Source: Betaproteobacteria bacterium RBG_16_58_11
GTDB taxonomy: Bacteria; Pseudomonadota; Gammaproteobacteria; Burkholderiales; Thiobacteraceae
Assembly (NCBI GenBank): GCA_001770235.1
Contig: MEQN01000131.1
Coordinates: 1 to 5,873, forward strand
Length of the DNA stretch: 5,873 bases
Direction: 5' to 3'
Of the stretch, positions 1 to 5,752 are shown piece after piece (position 1 is the first letter of the stretch; each line of letters opens with the position of its first letter). The notes below the pieces were generated by a model. It was not told the DNA's origin. It ran no database searches and saw only the letters and a list, made by a program, of their open reading frames with translations. The translations under genes and the position numbers were made by a program.

Positions 1-6
1 CGGCAT

Positions 7-24
7 GCCGGCAGGGATGCCGGC
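7..24 (-). terminator. GC-rich hairpin just past the OGT-like gene (possible terminator)
   Basis: A perfect 7-bp inverted repeat, GCCGGCA / TGCCGGC with a GGGA loop, ends two bases beyond the TAG stop of the minus-strand gene at 26-2119. Its position directly after the stop suggests a transcription terminator or an mRNA 3'-end stabilising hairpin. The window ends six bases further on, so the presence of a U-tract cannot be judged. It could equally be part of a dispersed palindromic repeat; bases 2-9 (GGCATGCC) form a second, overlapping palindrome. Confidence 0.4.
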
Positions 25-25
25 G

Positions 26-2119
26 CTACTGGTTTCGTACATCAAACCCGCGCGGCGGCTCGCCGCTCATCCACTGTTCCAGCATGCGCACATAGGCGGA
101 TTCCAGATCACGCACCATCTCCGGTGCGTCAAATAGCGGCACGGTCGCACGATTCTGCGTGAGCCGTGCGCGCAGCGAACTGAGTAATTCCTTATTCGCG
201 GCAAGCTTGATCGCCAGCGTCGCATATTCCTCGAAGCTTTGCGCGATGCATTCCGGCAGGTTTGCCGCCCGCAGCAAACTCCCCGCGACGCGCGAAGCGA
301 ATGTCTCCCCCATGCAGGTGACCAGCGGGCAGCCGGCCCATAAGGCATCGCTCGCCGTGGTGTGCGAATTGTAGGGGAAGGTATCGAGCGCCAGGTCAGC
401 GACACGATAGCGCGCCATGTGTTCGGGTAGCGGTTTTTTGGGGGCCATGATGATGCATGCCGGGTCGATGCCGTGCGTTTGCGCGGCAAGACGCAGATTG
501 TCCGAGGCCAGCGCATTGGATTCCAGCAGCCAGAGCACGCTGCCGGGCGTTTTTTGCAAAATCCGCATCCATAGCGCGAACATCTCCGCGGTGATTTTGT
601 GCGTGTGGTTGAAACTGCAAAAAACCACCGCATCAGCCGGCAAGCCGCAATCGGCGCGGCTGGGCGTGTGCTCCGCGATGGGCCGCCGCCGGTCGTTGAT
701 CTGATAGCAATCCGGCATGCGCACCACGGCCTCGCTGTAATGGCGCTCCAATTCCGGCGGGATGATCGTTGGGTCGGCGATGATGTACTCGATATACGCC
801 GCCCCCATGGTGCCGGGATAGCCCAGCCAATTCACCTGCACCGGCGCGGGATGCAGGGCGAGAATCTCGGTGCGCGCACCGGTGGTGTAGCCGGTGAGAT
901 CGATCAACACGTGGATGCCCAGTTCCTTGATTTTCAGTGCCGCCTCGGTGCGCGATAAGGGCGCCAAGTCGATGAAGCGGTCGCACGTGTCTTTAAAGTT
1001 TTGCCGGGTCGGGCTGTGATCGTCCGGGCCGATCGCCAAGGCATAGACCTCGAATTGATCCCGGTTGTGCAACGCAAATAACTCACCGATCAAAAAGGCC
1101 ACCGGGTGCTGCCGGTAGTCATAGGAGAGATAAGCAATTTTGATGCGCGCGGGCCAAACGCCGGGCGGCGTGTGTTCATACTGCATTTGCACATTGGCCA
1201 GTATGCGCGCCGCGTTGCGTTGCGCGCACTGCAATTGCTCGGCGGCGGTGGCCGGCAGGTCGAGCATGGAGAAGGAATTCAAATCCGTTTCGCCCGATCT
1301 GAAACGGCGCAACAGTTCATCGATCAAGGGCGGCAGACCTTCCCAGATACACGCGCGCAGCATGAGATGAATCAGCTCATCCAACGCGGCGGAATTCGCG
1401 CCATCGAGTTGCAGGGTATGCACATAGGCGTCGATGGCCTCGCTCAAGCGGCCCGTCTCGCCCAACACCACCCCCAGGTTGTAGCAGGCATCGGCGAAAG
1501 CGGGACGCAAGGCCAGCGCTTGGCGATAGGCCGCTTCGGCGTCCGATAAGCGGTAAAGATGCTGCAGCGCATTGCCGAGGTTGTTCCAAACCTCTGCCGA
1601 TTGCGGATTGAACGCCAGCGCTTGGCGAAAACTTTGCTCCGCGTCGCTTGGGCGTCCTTGCTGCTTCAGGACATTGCCCAGGTTGTTCCAAGCTTCGGCG
1701 TAGTCCGGCTTCAGCGCCAGCGCTTGGCGGTAAGCCTGCTCCGCATCCGCGAAGCGATTTTGCGCTTTCAGCATCACCCCTAAATGATTGTGTGCCTCGG
1801 CGTTGTTTTGTTCTAAAAGAATGGCCGCGCGACAAGCTTGTTCCGCAGCGGCATATTGGCATTGGGCATGCAAAGCATCTGCCAAGCTGAGCTGAAAATT
1901 TGCTACCTGTGGACGCAATATGATGGCCTGCTCAATCATCTTGGCCGCCTCAGCCGCATGGCCACGACGATTCTCTATCAGCCCCAACAAGTGCAAGGCA
2001 TCCGGATGATTCGGCTGCGCATCGAGCAACACTCGGTAAATTTCCGCGGCTTCATCTAGGTGGCCGGCTTGATGGTGGCTAAGGGCGGCGGCGAGCTGTT
2101 GGTTTAGGTCTAGGTCCAT
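26..2119 (-). CDS. TPR-repeat O-GlcNAc transferase, SPINDLY/OGT family (GT41)
   Basis: This 697-residue protein is probably a cytoplasmic glycosyltransferase that moves a sugar from a nucleotide donor (UDP-GlcNAc in the best-known members) to Ser/Thr of proteins; the bacterial substrate is unknown. Residues 5-242 form seven TPRs in exact 34-residue register. Residues about 325-682 match the catalytic region of eukaryotic OGT. H338 in YRQHP aligns with human H498, H403 in GIHVLIDLTGYTTGAR with H558, and K508 in FNHTHKI with K842. The donor-binding block is at 579-616 (NSHTTASDALWAG, then GETFASRVA). Length and domain order fit the family, so the gene looks intact. It starts at ATG 2119 without a clear Shine-Dalgarno. 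It lies 75 bases past the tRNA-Asn terminator, so it needs its own promoter: only a weak candidate is visible, TTGCCG (2168-2173) and TATCCA (2146-2151). No acceptor gene or second glycosylation gene is in the window. Family assignment is firm; donor and target are inferred. Confidence 0.93.
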   Translation of the reverse strand: MDLDLNQQLAAALSHHQAGHLDEAAEIYRVLLDAQPNHPDALHLLGLIENRRGHAAEAAKMIEQAIILRPQVANFQLSLADALHAQCQYAAAEQACRAAILLEQNNAEAHNHLGVMLKAQNRFADAEQAYRQALALKPDYAEAWNNLGNVLKQQGRPSDAEQSFRQALAFNPQSAEVWNNLGNALQHLYRLSDAEAAYRQALALRPAFADACYNLGVVLGETGRLSEAIDAYVHTLQLDGANSAALDELIHLMLRACIWEGLPPLIDELLRRFRSGETDLNSFSMLDLPATAAEQLQCAQRNAARILANVQMQYEHTPPGVWPARIKIAYLSYDYRQHPVAFLIGELFALHNRDQFEVYALAIGPDDHSPTRQNFKDTCDRFIDLAPLSRTEAALKIKELGIHVLIDLTGYTTGARTEILALHPAPVQVNWLGYPGTMGAAYIEYIIADPTIIPPELERHYSEAVVRMPDCYQINDRRRPIAEHTPSRADCGLPADAVVFCSFNHTHKITAEMFALWMRILQKTPGSVLWLLESNALASDNLRLAAQTHGIDPACIIMAPKKPLPEHMARYRVADLALDTFPYNSHTTASDALWAGCPLVTCMGETFASRVAGSLLRAANLPECIAQSFEEYATLAIKLAANKELLSSLRARLTQNRATVPLFDAPEMVRDLESAYVRMLEQWMSGEPPRGFDVRNQ
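1512..1729 (-). repeat. Three DNA-level copies of a 102-bp TPR unit motif
   Basis: The 14-mer GCCAGCGCTTGGCG (plus strand) occurs identically at 1512-1525, 1614-1627 and 1716-1729, exactly 102 bases apart, i.e. one 34-residue TPR. It encodes the helix-B motif RQALA at residues 131, 165 and 199 of the OGT-like protein. A second shared block, TTGTTCCA at 1581-1588 and 1683-1690, keeps the same period. Nucleotide identity beyond what the protein motif requires suggests relatively recent internal duplication or gene conversion among repeats 4-6. Confidence 0.75.
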
Positions 2120-2193
2120 GGCCGGATGATGATACGTGCGAACGCTGGATATGCCTACTTAGGCAAACGGCAAGAGCATTGAAGCCCAAAATG

Positions 2194-2221
2194 AAAAAGG
2201 CCAGCGTTTTGCGCTGGCCTT
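2194..2221 (-). terminator. Intrinsic terminator of tRNA-Asn
   Basis: A 10-bp stem (arms 2197-2206 and 2212-2221, core GGCCAGCG/CGCTGGCC, 5-base loop) lies nine bases past the tRNA 3' end. Read on the minus strand it runs into TTTTT (2198-2194) and then CATTTT, the standard Rho-independent layout. It separates the tRNA from the downstream OGT-like gene on the same strand. Confidence 0.85.
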
Positions 2222-2230
2222 CTTAATTTT

Positions 2231-2306
2231 TGGCTCCCCGACCTGGACTCGAACCAGGGACACACGGATTAACAGTCCGTTGCTCTACCAACTGAGCTAT
2301 CAGGGA
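2231..2306 (-). tRNA. tRNA-Asn (anticodon GTT)
   Basis: This 76-nt gene folds as a complete cloverleaf on the minus strand. The acceptor stem pairs TCCCTGA with TCGGGGA (one G-T pair), followed by discriminator G and an encoded CCA at 2233-2231. The D-arm contains AGCTCAGTTGGTAGAGC. The anticodon arm is CGGACTGTTAATCCG with anticodon GTT at 2273-2271, which reads AAC/AAU. The T-arm is CCTGG-TTCGAGT-CCAGG. The sequence closely resembles proteobacterial tRNA-Asn. It is a single-gene unit with its own promoter and terminator. Confidence 0.97.
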
Positions 2307-2320
2307 ACGTAGGAGGGCCG

Positions 2321-2326
2321 TATAAT
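2321..2326 (+). promoter_or_regulatory. Possible -10 box for the AsmA-family gene
   Basis: A perfect TATAAT lies on the plus strand 36 bases before the AsmA-family ATG and overlaps the tRNA -10 box on the other strand. No good -35 hexamer sits at the right distance, and there is no TGn extension. If used, the two divergent promoters would share one melting region and compete for polymerase. Confidence 0.35.
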
Positions 2327-2350
2327 AGCGATCTCAGTGCTTTAGGTCAA
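2322..2350 (-). promoter_or_regulatory. Sigma70 promoter of tRNA-Asn
   Basis: On the minus strand, TTGACC (-35, 2350-2345) and TATTAT (-10, 2327-2322) are separated by exactly 17 bases. Fifteen bases lie between the -10 box and the mature tRNA 5' end, so the 5' leader would be short. The stretch just after the -10 box is GC-rich (ACGGCCC), the kind of discriminator found at stable-RNA promoters under stringent control. Confidence 0.82.
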
Positions 2351-2362
2351 CCAAATCCAGCT

Positions 2363-3676
2363 ATGCGGTGGCTCAAAATCAGTGCTTTTCTGCTCGGCGT
2401 TGTGCTCTTATTTGCGCTGATTCTTCCGTTTTTGATCCCGCTTAATCGTTATCTCCCGCAGATTCAGAAAATTGCCTCCGACAAGCTCGGCGAGCCGGTG
2501 GTGATTGCGGAATTAAAGGTCGCGCTCTTGCCTTTTCCCTCGGCAAAGCTTATGGGGATCACCCTCGGCAAATCGCATGAAACCAAAATCGGCGCGGTGA
2601 CCGTGCGACCCGATTTATGGTCGCTGTTGAGCGGTGTGAAGGTATTGCGTGAAGTGGAAATTGAGGACGTCACGTTCAATCAAGCTTTGATCGACATTAT
2701 CGCGGCGCTTGCCACCCGGCCCTCTGATGGGCCGCAGACCATAAAGATCAAACGCATTAAACTTTCCGCGCTACAAGTAGATATGGATACCCTGCAATGG
2801 GGCCCGCTGCGCGCTGATATCGCGCTCAATGATCAAGGTGTGTCAGCCATTGACGCCGGCAGCGAGGATAAGCGTTTCAATCTCAGTTTGGTGCCAACCG
2901 AGGGTGGGCAACGGCTGAATATCGAGGCGAAGGATTGGAATTTACCGCTCAAACCTGCGCTCAAATTCGACACATTGACCGCGAAGGGATTGCTGAAAGA
3001 ACATGAGCTGAATCTGCCCGAGATCAATGCCAACCTGTATGGCGGCACGCTCAAGGCCACGCTCAATGCAAATTGGAAACAAGGCTGGAAAGTAAAAGGC
3101 GAGGCGCATACCGCCCAGGTGGAGTTGAAGGAGATTGTCGCGCTGCTGACATCGGCAACCCGCTTAAGCGGCAAGTTGAATGCGAACGGCGGCTATACGA
3201 TGAATGCAAAAGAAGCGGGGCAGCTCGCCGACAACCTGCGTGGCAATTTCAAATTCAACGTACAGCGCGGCGTGCTGTATGGATTGGACCTGGAGCGCGC
3301 GGTGCAGTCGCTGGCGACGCAAGGCACGCGCGGCGGGCAAACCCAGTTCGACGAGTTATCCGGTACGCTCGTCATTGCCGGAAAACACTACCAGATGAAT
3401 CAGATGAAAGTCGCATCCGGCATTTTGAGCGCGGACGGCAATGTGGATATTGCCGCGAACAAGAAGCTCGCAGGCCGGGTGAATGTGGCGATGAAAGGCA
3501 CCGCAAGCTTGATCGAAGTGCCCTTGGACGTGAGCGGCACCGTGAGCGATCCGGTGTTGTTTCCCAATCGTGCCGCGCTGGCCGGCGCAGCGGCGGGCAC
3601 GGCGATTTTGGGGCCAGGTTGGGGTACCAGCGTCGGCTCGAAGGCGGGTCAGGCGCTAGAAAAGCTATTTAAGTAA
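2363..3676 (+). CDS. AsmA-family inner-membrane-anchored protein
   Basis: This 437-residue protein has one N-terminal membrane helix (about residues 5-26) and a large periplasmic part. AsmA-like proteins are related to bridge-like lipid-transport proteins and are linked to outer-membrane lipid homeostasis. The anchor is followed by an AsmA-type N-terminal block (LNRYLPQIQKIASDKLG, 27-43). The AsmA C-terminal signature spans about 288-393: LRGNFKFNVQRGVLYGLDL, then FDELSGTLVIAG, then VASGILSADGNVDIAANKK. The end (about 404-437) is rich in Gly and Ala (AALAGAAAGTAILGPG, then a basic GSKAGQALEKLFK). It is shorter than the roughly 600-residue E. coli AsmA, so 'AsmA family' is safer than asmA. ATG 2363 fits the hydrophobic N-terminus, but no Shine-Dalgarno is evident; the nearest AGGT is 15 bases away. 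The gene is divergent from tRNA-Asn and has no same-strand partner close by. Its exact role is not determinable here. Confidence 0.88.
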   Translation: MRWLKISAFLLGVVLLFALILPFLIPLNRYLPQIQKIASDKLGEPVVIAELKVALLPFPSAKLMGITLGKSHETKIGAVTVRPDLWSLLSGVKVLREVEIEDVTFNQALIDIIAALATRPSDGPQTIKIKRIKLSALQVDMDTLQWGPLRADIALNDQGVSAIDAGSEDKRFNLSLVPTEGGQRLNIEAKDWNLPLKPALKFDTLTAKGLLKEHELNLPEINANLYGGTLKATLNANWKQGWKVKGEAHTAQVELKEIVALLTSATRLSGKLNANGGYTMNAKEAGQLADNLRGNFKFNVQRGVLYGLDLERAVQSLATQGTRGGQTQFDELSGTLVIAGKHYQMNQMKVASGILSADGNVDIAANKKLAGRVNVAMKGTASLIEVPLDVSGTVSDPVLFPNRAALAGAAAGTAILGPGWGTSVGSKAGQALEKLFK

Positions 3677-3772
3677 TGCCGCTTTGGCTTGTTTGCCGTA
3701 GTTCAAAGCGAGAACCGGTAGCGCGCAACACGGTTTGATTGTCAACTCCCTACCCATCCGTGCGTTTAGCTT

Positions 3773-3827
3773 AACTTGAAGTGCCCCCGCCTTTCACCTT
3801 AGGCGTGAGAATTTCAAGTTTCAAGTT
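3773..3827 (+). repeat. Nested inverted repeat with a duplicated right arm
   Basis: AACTTGAA (3773-3780) is the reverse complement of two overlapping copies of TTCAAGTT, at 3813-3820 and 3820-3827, which form a tandem TTTCAAG heptamer. Inside lies a second dyad, CGCC (3788-3791) / GGCG (3802-3805). The left arm can pair with either right copy. No T-run follows, so it is not a typical terminator. It sits in the 268-base non-coding stretch between the AsmA-family and rhodanese genes. Function is unknown. Confidence 0.5.
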
Positions 3828-3850
3828 CTGGATATTCATTTAAGTTCCTG

Positions 3851-3878
3851 TTGTCGGTAGAAATATCGTGAAAATTAT
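3851..3878 (+). promoter_or_regulatory. Weak candidate promoter for the rhodanese gene
   Basis: TTGTCG (3851-3856) and AATTAT (3873-3878) are 16 bases apart; each matches four of six sigma70 consensus positions. The -10 candidate lies inside the AT-rich dyad at 3865-3900. Other AT-rich hexamers nearby are almost as good, so the precise promoter is uncertain. Confidence 0.25.
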
Positions 3879-3900
3879 TTTTAATTTTGTACGACACGAT
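3865..3900 (+). repeat. AT-rich interrupted dyad upstream of the rhodanese gene
   Basis: ATCGTG (3865-3870) pairs with CACGAT (3895-3900), and immediately inside AAAATTA (3871-3877) pairs with TAATTTT (3882-3888) around a TTTT loop. Together they give a 13-bp arm interrupted only by a 6-base bulge (GTACGA, 3889-3894) on the right side. It lies 45-80 bases before the rhodanese ATG, where a promoter or operator would be expected. It could be an operator, an AT-rich upstream region or an RNA hairpin. Confidence 0.45.
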
Positions 3901-3931
3901 GCGCACAAGGCACCGTGCTTTTTTAACTATT

Positions 3932-3935
3932 GGAG
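3932..3935 (+). promoter_or_regulatory. Shine-Dalgarno that fixes the rhodanese start at ATG 3945
   Basis: GGAG sits nine bases before ATG 3945. An in-frame TTG at 3930 would overlap this site and add five residues (MEIKL) ahead of a signal peptide that is already complete, so ATG 3945 is the better start. Confidence 0.8.
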
Positions 3936-3944
3936 ATCAAGCTC

Positions 3945-4397
3945 ATGAAACAACGCAATTTCGTCACGTCTCTGTTCGCCTCTTTGTTTTTCCTCGCAGC
4001 CGGTGCAGCACTCGCGGCTGATACGCCTGCTGAAGCACCGAAAGGCGTCACCCTGGTAGACGCCAAAAAAGTTCAAGAATTACAAGCCGGCGGCGCCACT
4101 ATTGTCGATACCCGTAAAGCTTCCGAATTCGGCGAAGGCAGCATCAAGGGTGCGATTTCTGTACCCTACGATCCTGAAAAAAGTGCCAAAGAACCGGTTT
4201 TCGATTCGAAGATGGACAAGTTCGACATGTCCAAACTGCCGAATAAGGACGCCAAAATCGTCGTGTTCTGCAATGCTGGCAGCTGCTGGAAATCTTACAA
4301 GTCTGCAGTAGTGCTGGCTGCTAACGGCTACAAGAATGTGTTCTGGTATCGTGAAGGCGTGCCAGACTGGAAAGCGCGCAAGCTCCCTATGGAGTAA
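3945..4397 (+). CDS. Periplasmic single-domain rhodanese with CNAGSCW active loop
   Basis: Rhodaneses carry sulfane sulfur as a cysteine persulfide; periplasmic members are linked to thiosulfate or cyanide chemistry and redox sulfur handling. The 150-residue precursor has a Sec signal peptide: basic start (KQR), hydrophobic core at about residues 6-20, and a likely cut after ALA at 22-24. The mature part is one rhodanese domain. It shows VDTR at 54-57, the EFGEGSIKGAISVPYD strand and turn at 61-76, the active-site segment IVVFCNAGSCWKSYKSA at 105-121, and the C-terminal NGYKNVFWYREGVPDWKA at 127-144. C109 is the expected catalytic cysteine. C114 ends the loop where many family members carry no cysteine, and K116 follows W115. 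The C-x4-C-W pattern recalls, but differs from, the CxxCW motif of PQQ-associated proteins. It is a monocistronic gene with a strong terminator. Family is firm; substrate is not. Confidence 0.92.
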   Translation: MKQRNFVTSLFASLFFLAAGAALAADTPAEAPKGVTLVDAKKVQELQAGGATIVDTRKASEFGEGSIKGAISVPYDPEKSAKEPVFDSKMDKFDMSKLPNKDAKIVVFCNAGSCWKSYKSAVVLAANGYKNVFWYREGVPDWKARKLPME

Positions 4398-4425
4398 GTG
4401 CGGGGAGTAAGTACGAAATAGAATT

Positions 4426-4456
4426 AGGCCGCTATTAACAGCGGCCTGATTTTTTT
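4426..4456 (+). terminator. Intrinsic terminator of the rhodanese gene
   Basis: AGGCCGCT (4426-4433) and AGCGGCCT (4440-4447) form a perfect 8-bp stem with loop ATTAAC, extendable through a G-T pair and A-T pairs, followed by seven T residues at 4450-4456. It begins 28 bases past the rhodanese stop. The aminotransferase converges from the other side; on that strand only a poor T-tract follows, so two-way use is possible but weaker. Confidence 0.92.
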
Positions 4457-4475
4457 GCAGCCTTGGCGTGCTCGC

Positions 4476-4492
4476 GCACAATCCTTTTGTGC
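4476..4492 (-). other. Small hairpin past the aminotransferase stop
   Basis: GCACAA (4476-4481) and TTGTGC (4487-4492) form a 6-bp stem with a TCCTT loop, 26 bases past the aminotransferase stop. No T-run follows on the minus strand, so it is not a standard terminator on its own; it may protect the mRNA 3' end. Confidence 0.35.
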
Positions 4493-4517
4493 ATCAAGAC
4501 CGATGAATAAGGTGCGC

Positions 4518-5711
4518 TCAGGAAAGCGCCACTTTTATCCGCTCCAGCGCCTTTTCCAGATTCTGCATCGATGTCGCAAACGATAATCGGATGTAGCCAT
4601 CCAGCCCGAAGGCCGAACCGGGCACCACCGCCACGCCGCTTTTTTCCAGTAAATAATTGCTGATGGCGATGTCGTTGGCCTCGGTGATCGTGCCTTTTTT
4701 ATACAAGGTGCTGATGGCTGCACGTACATCGGGGAAGGCGTAGAACGCGCCGCCGGAAGGCAGGCATTTCACGCCGGGGATTTTGTTCAGCGTATCGACC
4801 ACGAACACATGGCGCTCGCGGAACGCTTTCAACATGGGATCAATGCAGGCTTGGTCGCCGTTCAGCGCGGCTTCTGCCGCGACTTGCGAAATCGAAGTCG
4901 GGTTCGAGGTGCTTTGCGATTGCACATTGGTCATGGCGGTGATGATGTGCTCTGGTCCCGCCGCGTAGCCGATGCGCCAACCGGTCATGGAATAGGCTTT
5001 GGATACACCGTTCAACACCATGGTGCGCTCATACAAATCGGGGCAGGCATTGAGAATATTGCTGAACGGTACGTCACCCAACAAGATGTGCTCGTACATG
5101 TCGTCGGTGGCGATAAGAATATCCGGGTGACGGCGCAGCACCTCGCCCAGCGCCGCGAGTTCACCCTGGGTATAAACCGCGCCGCTCGGGTTGCTCGGGC
5201 TATTGATCACCACCAGGCGCGTCTTGGGCGTGATCGCCGCTTCCAATTGCGTAGGCGTGATTTTGAAACCTTGCTCGATACCGGCATCGACGATGACCGG
5301 TTTGCCGTCGGCTAGCAGTACGATATCCGGATAGGACACCCAGTACGGCGCCGGGATGATAACTTCGTCGCCGGGATTAATGTAGGCCTGCGCCAAGTTG
5401 AAAAAGCTCTGCTTGCCCCCACATGAAACTAATACTTGTTTAGGTGTGTAGTCGAGGCCGTTGTCGCGCTTGAATTTGGCGATGATGGCAGCTTTGAGCG
5501 AAGGCGTGCCGTCCACCGCGGTGTATTTGGTAAAACCCCGGTTGATGGCCGCGATGGCGGCGTCCTTGATGTGCTGCGGGGTGTCGAAATCCGGTTCGCC
5601 GGCGCCGAGCCCGATGATGTCTTTGCCTTGCGCCTTGAGGCTGGCCGCCAGGGCCGTTACCGCCAGAGTGGGGGAGGGCTTGATAGCTTGTACGCGTGTC
5701 GAGAGTTTCAA
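4518..5711 (-). CDS. PLP-dependent class I aminotransferase, Thermus-type aspartate aminotransferase group
   Basis: This enzyme moves an amino group between an amino acid (probably aspartate or a related substrate) and a 2-oxo acid, using pyridoxal phosphate in the cytoplasm. From TTG 5711 it is 397 residues, normal for the group. Visible elements include LGAGEPDFDTP (35-45), KYTAVDGTPSLKAA (62-75), SCGGKQSFFN (96-105), PYWVSYPD (122-129) and NSPSNPSGAVY (170-180). D203 and Y206 lie in TDDMYEHI. K238 in NGVSKAYSMTGWRIGY should bind PLP as a Schiff base, with R246 near the phosphate. R375 (YIRLSFA) should bind the substrate carboxylate. An AGGA Shine-Dalgarno stands six bases before TTG 5711, and KLSTRVQAIKPSPTLAVT is the usual family N-terminus. 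The TTG at 5759 would add 16 atypical residues. The nearest relatives include aspartate and prephenate aminotransferases; sequence reading does not separate them. It is divergent from uvrB, an arrangement I recall from betaproteobacteria. Confidence 0.92.
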   Translation of the reverse strand: MKLSTRVQAIKPSPTLAVTALAASLKAQGKDIIGLGAGEPDFDTPQHIKDAAIAAINRGFTKYTAVDGTPSLKAAIIAKFKRDNGLDYTPKQVLVSCGGKQSFFNLAQAYINPGDEVIIPAPYWVSYPDIVLLADGKPVIVDAGIEQGFKITPTQLEAAITPKTRLVVINSPSNPSGAVYTQGELAALGEVLRRHPDILIATDDMYEHILLGDVPFSNILNACPDLYERTMVLNGVSKAYSMTGWRIGYAAGPEHIITAMTNVQSQSTSNPTSISQVAAEAALNGDQACIDPMLKAFRERHVFVVDTLNKIPGVKCLPSGGAFYAFPDVRAAISTLYKKGTITEANDIAISNYLLEKSGVAVVPGSAFGLDGYIRLSFATSMQNLEKALERIKVALS

Positions 5712-5717
5712 TTGCAG

Positions 5718-5721
5718 TCCT
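5718..5721 (-). promoter_or_regulatory. Shine-Dalgarno that supports a TTG start for the aminotransferase
   Basis: AGGA on the minus strand is followed by six bases (CTGCAA) and then TTG 5711. No ATG or GTG codon is available near the conserved N-terminus, so this well-spaced site supports the non-standard TTG start. Confidence 0.75.
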
Positions 5722-5730
5722 AAGTAGCTG

Positions 5731-5752
5731 ACGCGGTGGGGTTTTCCCGCGT
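5731..5752 (-). other. Hairpin in the probable aminotransferase 5' leader
   Basis: ACGCGG (5731-5736) and CCGCGT (5747-5752) form a perfect 6-bp GC-rich stem with a 10-base loop, about ten bases upstream of the aminotransferase Shine-Dalgarno. If transcription starts further upstream it would lie in the 5' untranslated region. Its right arm also overlaps the proposed uvrB promoter. Confidence 0.4.

Noticed and set aside
599..1549. Long plus-strand open frames opposite the OGT-like gene (e.g. 599-958, 1106-1549)
   Set aside because: They lie antisense to a gene with clear domain homology, show no recognisable domain, and are explained by the GC-rich codon use of the real gene.
2231..2306. tRNA-Asn as an integration (att) site for a genomic island
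   Set aside because: There is no integrase, no direct repeat of the tRNA 3' end in the window, and no obvious composition break on either side.
3073..3672. 199-residue plus-strand frame inside the AsmA-family gene
   Set aside because: It is an arginine-rich, low-sense translation in another frame of a gene with firm family motifs, with no independent start signal.
3680..3735. Possible terminators after the AsmA-family gene: CGCTTTG/CAAAGCG (3680-3686, 3704-3710) and AACCG/CGGTT (3713-3717, 3731-3735)
   Set aside because: The loops are long (17 and 13 bases) and no T-run follows, so neither fits an intrinsic terminator; termination may be Rho-dependent.
3930..3944. TTG 3930 as rhodanese start
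   Set aside because: It overlaps the GGAG Shine-Dalgarno, and the signal peptide is complete from ATG 3945.
4080..4481. 133-residue minus-strand frame opposite the rhodanese
   Set aside because: It is antisense to the conserved rhodanese domain and runs through its terminator hairpin.
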